Shown here piece after piece: positions 21,001 through 22,365 of a stretch of DNA of 22,365 bases (its first letter is position 1; each line of letters opens with the position of its first letter). The position numbers and the translations under genes were made by a program. The stretch is from Saprospiraceae bacterium (GTDB lineage: Bacteria; Bacteroidota; Bacteroidia; Chitinophagales; Saprospiraceae), in the NCBI GenBank assembly GCA_023300255.1, contig JALZWC010000473.1:1-22365 (forward strand), written 5' to 3'. Below the pieces are notes generated by a model that had not been told where the DNA came from, searched no databases, and saw only the letters and a list, made by a program, of their open reading frames with translations.

Positions 21001-22260
21001 GACGGATATTTTATAGGTGCACAACCTGAAGATACAGACGATAATAATCCTTGTATACCAAATGTTTCTTCTTTTGCTTGTCAGCAAATTGATAAAGATT
21101 TAGATGGCTACTTTGGTAATGCAGATCCAAGCAGTGATAACTATGATTTAGATGACAATAATTCTTGTATTCCTGCACCAACAATTTTATGCTCTGGAAT
21201 TGATCACGATGGAGATACCTACTTTGGTAACTTCCCATATGGTCATCCACTAGCAGATCCTAATGATAATGATAGTTGTGTACCAGATATTAAGAAGTGT
21301 CCAATCGATAAAGATCAGGATGGATACTTTGATAATATTTCTCCAGTAGATCCTCAATTTGATCCGAATGATGCCGATGACTGCATTCCTAGTGATGCAA
21401 ATTGTGGTGGCTGTCCAACCTTCCAAGGTGCTACATTTATATGTAACAACCCAGGAACTAATAACGAAATGACTTTATTATTAGAACCTTCAGAAGATCT
21501 AGCTAATTATTCTAATAGTTATTGTGGTCCTTGTGTAGAATTTAGCACCATTGCTGATGGAGATTGGAACGAAGCTAGTACCTGGAAAAATGGTAAAATA
21601 CCTCCAACCAATATCAATGGCCTAAACGTAAGTATCAATCATGCGCTTTCTGCTTCCAATAATATAACGATTGGTTTCAATGGATACCTCTTGGTTAAAG
21701 GTGGGCGTTTAGCTTTGAAAGCTGCTTCCTTGAATCTAACGGGTGGCGTATTTATGGCTGTAAACGCAAATATAGCCGTAGACAAAACCGTACAAATTGA
21801 TCAAGTTTCTTCTAAGTTCTATATTAAAAACAGTAGCCTTTTAATTACAGAAAATTATCTGATATCTAATAGTGGGGTAAGTTATTTTGAAGAATCTTGT
21901 GTTACGGTACACGGAGATTACAATATTGTTCATGGTATAGAAGTGTATGAAAACACTAATTTAATAGTAGATCGAGGGGATGTAGCAATAGGTCAAAATA
22001 GTACGATCGTACTTAAGTATAGTAAAATGCAAATTGCTGGTAATTTTGATAACAAAGGATTATTGACTGGTATGGAAACATTGCCTGCAATAACATTCTT
22101 TTCTGTTGGTGGTGACGTAAGCAATACCGGACTGTGGCTATGTGGTATAGAAAATCAATATTGTATAGGAGGCAAGAATGAGATACCAGAATTATATCTC
22201 AAAGGAGTGGAAAATTGTAGTGGAATTAGTGTCTTCTTTGAAGAACATGAATGCCCTTAA
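11998..22260 (+). CDS. Giant multi-domain secreted surface protein, paralog B (complete)
   Basis: 3,420 codons. ATG 11998 is the first start after an in-frame stop at 11971 and is followed by a classic signal peptide. No Shine-Dalgarno sequence precedes it, as is common in Bacteroidota. Residues: signal 1-22; jelly roll 41-181; unknown domain 182-376; jelly rolls 377-527, 528-685 and 686-842; MopE-like 843-865; large jelly roll 866-1068; MopE-like; PEP-CTERM-protein-like domain 1094-1284; MopE-like; Ig-like 1307-1403; four MopE/SprB-like units 1405-1830; PKD-like 1852-1942; variant SprB-like 1943-2026; cadherin-like 2027-2116; HYR 2117-2201; three H-lectin-like repeats 2207-2474; second HYR 2475-2545; MRDDLR domain 2546-2712; dockerin-like 2713-2811; TSP3 2828-2891; Cys/Asp repeats; G8-like 3177-3420. 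It is a tandem paralog of A with silent sites extensively changed. A calcium-rich adhesive or glycan-binding secreted role is inferred. It ends inside or just after the G8-like region without a recognisable type IX sorting domain. Confidence 0.97.
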   Translation: MIHQKFLSTFLVLLLICSKLYSLELADFEGNKSTIANSSFACNSLLTNSGFESDLVGWNTSDNGVTISSDAVEGNKAVVLNNTGTTVGLWQDIPGSANEIYSVKLFAKKTNSAEPSIGIEFFDASGTLIDDKFIDVTSTTYQEYSFSAMTPNNTAKVQIIFWNGKGTGEVFFDDICFEKLTVDPISCSPSSVNISSSNRSVYVMDHSGNNTATKDYDYGDIKLCDNGDGTLSIRGYVIGGHDSDWHESVAIPCGVQDAWYIDLLLSDVQVWEEFQDSYVQQEGCAANRVDWDFWQVSGSYVGIGCNTGRIINVLSAAPNYRLQVGWGGNSQSCDFGLSTWFIGEENGTNTYSDLYFHIKEIDYETVRPPRKKNPGCKNNLLFNPSFEDSPTSNPPNWIIPTASTFNTTSNYKVTGNLSAQLYHSGAGTGQVYQQVTGIIPGNNYSLSFYGGTHQPNHSHTVKIEFYNNSNTLLETSPAIEVDKDVDGNNTLNAYNLDAIAPPNATYLRVVGTAEEDYLIVDEVCLTTDQNICDNSITNSEFNNGTADWTFKTTGNARLNSSLDIDNTSLLSGAISAFINIGNNNHEVSDIQLLHDDLSLLAGEQYLISFQAKASMDRPITVALQKKSDPSTIYKQQIFNLTTSPNVYYFSYTPNSDNIGDVELTFQFGGNNQEVYLDKINYSAACDLSCPEFLTNTEFDNGTTDWNLIVNSTNSVATLSIDNSNKLSGSNAAFIDVPTAGPDSWNIQLIQIGQSLELDKEYTFSFEAMALVNRPIAFSIQKATADYKSYFSREVTVTTKPQTYSYNFIASVTNIEDVAIIFHLANEAGGVFIDNVHFSESCGTEICDNNIDDDQDGLIDEEDPFCSSISTCSSTGPNLFDNPSFENGNWIGSETFVPGVSATNSLEIADWNLGNSLWVETTKASDGNKIVYINSDDVDQEVCISQNYSFGSIDIFNDCSTYQVCFDWASFNRDHPNGRTTRSQPALDIAFQNSNDENISFASLPIGNAIANQDWDNFSWTSASLQFQLKGSLTPPPNATRIILFISEYRRAANGLLLDNTRLSVTSSCTEICDNGIDDDEDGFIDSFDPDCVCTVNGLPNIDFNKDTNGDPLVAGTLVGETWAAWGIHITTDAPVERPAMIFDSSNPLLDSDLGTPNSTFGGPGVGSGGEQGQPGENKIALGNVLIIPTSATEINDNRRGGDLIYTFDNPIDLDAIEIVDFDINQVGTATVYDANNNIILQKQIQDYGDNSYQKIRFNAVNVSKLIVSTETSFSIATMLFCDQFEICDNGIDDDGDGLIDGADPDCTVSCPNINIKDGDPSVCLNGSTELTTEATNTNGTCYLQWEASTNNTSWTAMPGATNSTLSIIGLTTPTYYRVSVYCDNNPLCGTKYSQAYFVDIKDCAEICDNGIDDDGDGLTDCDDDDCPTPNIDSVDFTDPTNCPDLDNGTITITATSANDIEYSIDGGTTFQSNGNFTNLVAAVYNVVIRDKESQCEVAYDNNPITLTDPSCKEICDNNIDDDGDGKVDCNDGDCGKPVIDSVTPSNPNNCPTLDNGTITILASGDNLEYSINNGVNYQIAPNFTNLQAGTYNIKVRNKVTDCQETATVTLQDSDCTENCTDGIDNNGDGQVDCDDDACGKPTIIDVNITIPDNCPLATNGIITITASGANLVYSIDGGTTFQNARIFINLSPGSYNIVVKNNTTDCIATHSPAVVIPNPTCEEICDNNIDDDGDGQIDCEDGDCGNPNISDVVGSDPTNCPILDNGEITITATGADLQYSIDGGLSYHSGNKFINLSAGTYHIQVKNNTSGCTTSYINNPIILSDPTCEEECGNGIDDDGDGEIDFQDDDCGTVEPHTYVPNKRWLCEGTDYIFEVPVPFPNFTYSWNFGTYASQNSATGPGPHAIQFTPPTGTAAVYPRVLFTATTTTYSIRDTFDFQVRPTISIASANPITPSDCGATDGSVVIEVNRQADACFELSLDGGNTWELENKVHFDNLSTGSYSVVARYCDASCVSESSIVTLADPTTATVLGNDEFGGICPKQTYTNTVISNDIVKNKNVTYSIVTPTTHGTITMDAKGSFEYTTTEIYCGTDQFSYSVCDPENICCVTAIATLDLGDKVDPILQNVPADVTISCDEEIPLPALITAYDNCPAISINKDEVSTQGLDGCSLHDYTITRSWIARDLCDNTKTAEQVITISDITAPDIFRIYTLPNGKKLVAGVMENVSQEWKTIPFPIQFSQTPLVFTQIVTAEDITPVVTRIRNTSTTQFELKLQEEENGDQSHARESVAWIAIEPGAQTEDYLLETGTVDIKNNWKTINFSNSYSGSPNFFTSLQSVNEIDPSVVRARSLGSTSVSCKVLEEKSKDTEVAHALENMAYLAIGTTGNIRDEKGNIIGEVGRKSIDHNQIKITPKNNYYNPVIITQALTDNGSDPIIQRIDLANQASFEIQLQKWDYLDGTHAIEEVSYLIIEGSIPLDASSICTSGTDDLEIGKDIVAVDNCDPNIVLQYEEGKALSGANRQTIRTWYAEDICGNKTAYSQVINCLGMSLQLKAFLQGALVDNNNEDIMRDDLRRLDLLPLEEPYSDSKEYTHVGQGGGEVVDPSLFQQTGDQAIVDWVFVELKKADNFEEVVATRSALIQRDGNVVNVDGSPIINFFDIPNGEYYVKLRHRNHLPLETLYPYTFTPNNIPFIDFTEDFLPLRGNRTRIDVNGQFAAWSGDLNGDNLTVFQGPNNDIFHMFLQILLDELNQSTLSNFISRGYTNRDFNMDGTVIFQGPNNDRSVLLWNTIFNHPDNELNQSNFVVSIAEIIKDTDIGSCLLDNTQIFCDFDNDGILNGTDPDDDNDGVSDGNDIAPYNNQSDTDKDGISDNEETGNDGSYHRGTDTDPLSACDPFQDNNICIGTDIDEDGFFSNYPLAHGKYDKNDQNSCEPNGIALGCSCPDDDGDGFILICDKNNDIEDGRTIKVRVGDWQANQALGNECGPCLDKTSTPSLPVFDMDNDGYFIGAQPEDTDDNNPCIPNVSSFACQQIDKDLDGYFGNADPSSDNYDLDDNNSCIPAPTILCSGIDHDGDTYFGNFPYGHPLADPNDNDSCVPDIKKCPIDKDQDGYFDNISPVDPQFDPNDADDCIPSDANCGGCPTFQGATFICNNPGTNNEMTLLLEPSEDLANYSNSYCGPCVEFSTIADGDWNEASTWKNGKIPPTNINGLNVSINHALSASNNITIGFNGYLLVKGGRLALKAASLNLTGGVFMAVNANIAVDKTVQIDQVSSKFYIKNSSLLITENYLISNSGVSYFEESCVTVHGDYNIVHGIEVYENTNLIVDRGDVAIGQNSTIVLKYSKMQIAGNFDNKGLLTGMETLPAITFFSVGGDVSNTGLWLCGIENQYCIGGKNEIPELYLKGVENCSGISVFFEEHECP
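12118..12540 (+). other. Jelly-roll (CBM4/9-like) domain 1 of paralog B
   Basis: It opens with 'LLTNSGFESDLVGW' and closes with 'GEVFFDDICFE', the start and end signatures of galactose-binding-fold CBM4/9-type modules (N-S/P-G/S-F-E ... W at the start, V-[FY]-[FI]-D-[DN] at the end). Such modules often bind glycans; the ligand here cannot be read from the sequence. Confidence 0.65.
12541..13125 (+). other. Unrecognised Trp/Cys-rich domain of paralog B
   Basis: About 195 residues between two jelly rolls. It is rich in Trp and Cys, with 'VYVMDHSGNN' near the start, a 'GYVIGGHDSDWHES' stretch, 'WDFWQVSG', 'GIGCNTGRI' and 'LQVGWGGNSQSCDFG', and ends in a basic linker (RPPRKKNPGC). The high beta propensity suggests a sandwich fold. 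I do not recognise the family. The equivalent part of paralog A lies outside the window. Confidence 0.5.
13126..14523 (+). repeat. Three further tandem jelly-roll (CBM4/9-like) domains of paralog B
   Basis: Modules at 13126-13578, 13579-14052 and 14053-14523. Each begins with a variant of 'N-x-[ST/PS]-[EF]F-[DEN]-[NDG]' (LLFNPSFED, SITNSEFNNGTADW, FLTNTEFDNGTTDW) and ends with a 'D[EKN]-[VI]' strand and a Cys. The second and third are most alike, sharing 'F-x-A-x-A-x-[MV]-x-RPI' and an 'EVYLDKINY / GVFIDNVHF' end. The third aligns with the domain whose tail opens paralog A at the window edge. Glycan binding is the usual job of this fold; here it is an inference. Confidence 0.7.
14593..15201 (+). 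other. Large jelly-roll domain of paralog B
   Basis: This is the counterpart of 178-780. It shares 'NLFDNPSFENGNW', 'CFDWASFNRDHPNGR', 'LKGSLTPPPNATRI' and the closing 'ANGLLLDNTRLSV'. It lies between two MopE-like motifs (14524-14592 and 15202-15276). Confidence 0.65.
15277..15849 (+). other. PEP-CTERM-protein-like beta domain of paralog B
   Basis: About 190 residues beginning 'LPNIDFNKDTNGDPLVAG', with 'WAAWGIHITTDA', 'PAMIFDSSNP', a Gly/Pro-rich loop, 'NVLIIPTS', 'LIYTFDNPIDLDAIEIVDF' and 'TVYDANNN'. The pattern 'DF...G...V..Y...GI.i........a.iFDS...' followed by 'F..p......i...D.d' is familiar from secreted proteins, many with PEP-CTERM tails. It is bracketed by MopE-like motifs (15202-15276 and 15850-15915). 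In paralog A a discoidin domain occupies the comparable slot. The function is unknown. Confidence 0.55.
15916..16206 (+). other. Ig-like domain of paralog B
   Basis: About 97 residues with 'CLNGSTELTTEATN', 'CYLQWEASTNNTSW', 'GATNSTLSIIGLTTPTYYRV' and a closing Cys. This is the Ig-like/PKD-type pattern (C-x-G-x-x-x-L, Y-x-W, Y-x-V) seen in secreted proteins of Bacteroidota. Confidence 0.65.
16210..17550 (+). repeat. MopE-like/SprB-like repeat array of paralog B
   Basis: Four complete units start at 16210, 16534, 16846 and 17164 (spacings 324, 312, 318 and 324 bp), followed by a closing MopE-like motif at 17488-17550 with intact acidic residues (DFQDDDC). Unit architecture matches paralog A. 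Individual units pair with A units by private features: the unit at 16846 shares the variant 'NCTDGIDNNGDGQ'-type motif and 'NARIF' with A's 2515 unit, and the unit at 17164 shares 'YHI' with A's 2830 unit. Confidence 0.85.
17551..18345 (+). other. PKD-like, variant SprB-like and cadherin-like domains of paralog B
   Basis: 17551-17823 is PKD-like ('WLCEGTDYIFEV', 'FTYSWNFGTY'). 17824-18075 is a variant SprB-like repeat ('SDCGATDGSVVIEV', 'LSLDGGNTW', 'GSYSVVARYC'). 18076-18345 is cadherin-like ('VISNDIV', 'GTITMDAKGSFEYT', 'YCGTDQFSYSVC'). Order and spacing match paralog A at 3217-4020. Confidence 0.7.
18346..19632 (+). other. HYR, three H-lectin-like repeats and second HYR of paralog B
   Basis: The same arrangement as A. 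HYR spans 18346-18600 ('ILQNVPADVTISCDEE', 'ITRSWIARDLCDN'). H-lectin-like repeats are at 18616-18888, 18889-19149 and 19150-19419 ('FELKLQEEE', 'ESVAWIAIEPG', 'FEIQLQKWDYLDG'). The second HYR-like domain is at 19420-19632 ('VDNCDP', 'IRTWYAEDICGN'). The third repeat matches the H-lectin-like pattern best. Confidence 0.65.
19633..20430 (+). other. MRDDLR domain plus dockerin-like loops of paralog B
   Basis: The counterpart of 5302-6096. It has 'LQGALVDN', 'MRDDLRRLDLLP', 'AIVDWVFVEL', 'SALIQRDGNVV' and 'YYVKLRHRNHL', then 'GDLNGDNLTVFQGPNND' and 'RDFNMDGTVIFQGPNND' (about 20134-20390). Confidence 0.6.
20479..20817 (+). repeat. TSP type 3 repeats and first Cys/Asp repeat of paralog B
   Basis: 'DFDNDGILNGTDPDDDNDGV', 'DGNDIAPYNNQSDTDKDGI', then 'DIDEDGFFSNYPLAHGKYD' and 'NDQNSCEP'. 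Same pattern and order as 6148-6486; calcium binding is expected from the family. Confidence 0.85.
20818..20952 (+). repeat. CGPC module, copy B1
   Basis: About 45 residues: 'CPDDDGDGFILIC', 'RTIKVRVGDW' and 'CGPC'. It occupies the same place as copy A1, between the TSP3 and Cys/Asp repeats. Confidence 0.6.
20989..21405 (+). repeat. Four Cys/Asp calcium-type repeats of paralog B
   Basis: The same unit as in A: 'DMDNDGYFIGAQPEDTDDNN', 'DKDLDGYFGNADPSSDNYD', 'DHDGDTYFGNFPYGHPLAD' and 'DKDQDGYFDNISPVDPQFD', each followed by a C-[IV]-P and a further Cys. Calcium binding is inferred from the Asp spacing. Confidence 0.8.
21412..21534 (+). repeat. CGPC module, copy B2
   Basis: About 41 residues: 'CPTFQGATFIC', 'GTNNEMTLLL' and 'YCGPC'. 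It is the counterpart of copy A2 and directly precedes the G8-like region of paralog B. Confidence 0.5.
21535..22257 (+). other. G8-like / beta-helix region at the C-terminus of paralog B
   Basis: Begins 'STIADGDWNEASTWKNGKIP' and 'NGLNVSINHALSASNNITIG', then rung-like repeats ('LLVKGGRLALKAASLNLTGG', 'MQIAGNFDNKGLL') and 'YCIGGKNEIP', 'VENCSGISVFFEEHECP' to the stop. It matches region 1 of A up to its end and forms the protein's C-terminus. Confidence 0.6.
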
Positions 22261-22365
22261 TTGAATAGAGCGTAAAGAAGAGAAAAGAGATAAATCACGT
22301 TTACATAAAATGAAATTTCATTGTATGCAAACGAAAAGAGTCTCTTTTCTCTACTCTCGCTTCTC
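22261..22365. other. Region after gene B with a nested inverted repeat
   Basis: 105 bp without a gene. The arms agagaaaagaga (22279-22290) and tctcttttctct (22341-22352) pair perfectly over 12 bp. Inside, after symmetric 7-nt gaps, is a 36-bp palindrome (22298-22333; 16 of 18 positions pair) centred on aaa/ttt. A weaker extension pairs gagcg (22268-22272) with cgctt (22358-22362). It could serve as the terminator of gene B, or be the edge of a palindromic element cut by the window end. Confidence 0.7.

Noticed and set aside
1..22365. A split of the window into several smaller genes
   Set aside because: Both frames run without a stop over more than 10 kb each with continuous recognisable modules; no internal stop or frameshift was seen.

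Overview
The window is AT-rich DNA that reads as a member of the Bacteroidota. Its surface-protein modules (SprB-like repeats, HYR, cadherin-like, TSP type 3, MopE-like Asp-rich motifs, and a 'GKKMVAGVMENV ... MRDDLR ... AIVDWVFVE ... FQGPNND' core) resemble, from memory, the very large secreted proteins of Saprospiria-type gliding marine bacteria. No Shine-Dalgarno sequence is visible before the one complete gene, which also fits. No taxonomic search could be run, so the lineage is an inference.

Layout: two giant plus-strand genes fill almost everything. Gene A (1-11703) is open at the left edge, so its N-terminus is missing; 3,900 codons are present. A 294-bp gap (11704-11997) holds a strong intrinsic terminator, a small palindrome, a weak promoter-like pair and a striking CCN-repeat tract. 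Gene B (11998-22260) is complete at 3,420 codons and begins with a Sec signal peptide. The last 105 bp (22261-22365) carry a long nested inverted repeat.

A and B are tandem paralogs. In the shared part the module order is: CBM4/9-like jelly roll, MopE-like motif, large jelly roll, an array of MopE-like plus SprB-like units (about 105 aa each), PKD-like, variant SprB-like, cadherin-like, HYR, three H-lectin-like repeats, a second HYR, 'LQGAL/MRDDLR' domain, two dockerin-like loops, TSP3 repeats, Cys/Asp repeats, a CGPC module and a G8-like beta-helix domain. They differ by whole modules. A has a discoidin (F5/8 type C) domain, two copies of an unrecognised roughly 300-aa domain, eight rather than four Cys/Asp repeats, and a C-terminal extension with a second G8-like region. 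B has a different domain (PEP-CTERM-protein-like) in the equivalent region and stops after its first G8-like region.

The likely role is a pair of calcium-rich, multi-domain, possibly carbohydrate-binding extracellular proteins or adhesins. No enzyme active site was recognised. Neither protein ends in a recognisable type IX secretion C-terminal domain. No tRNA, rRNA, CRISPR array, insertion sequence or minus-strand gene could be supported.
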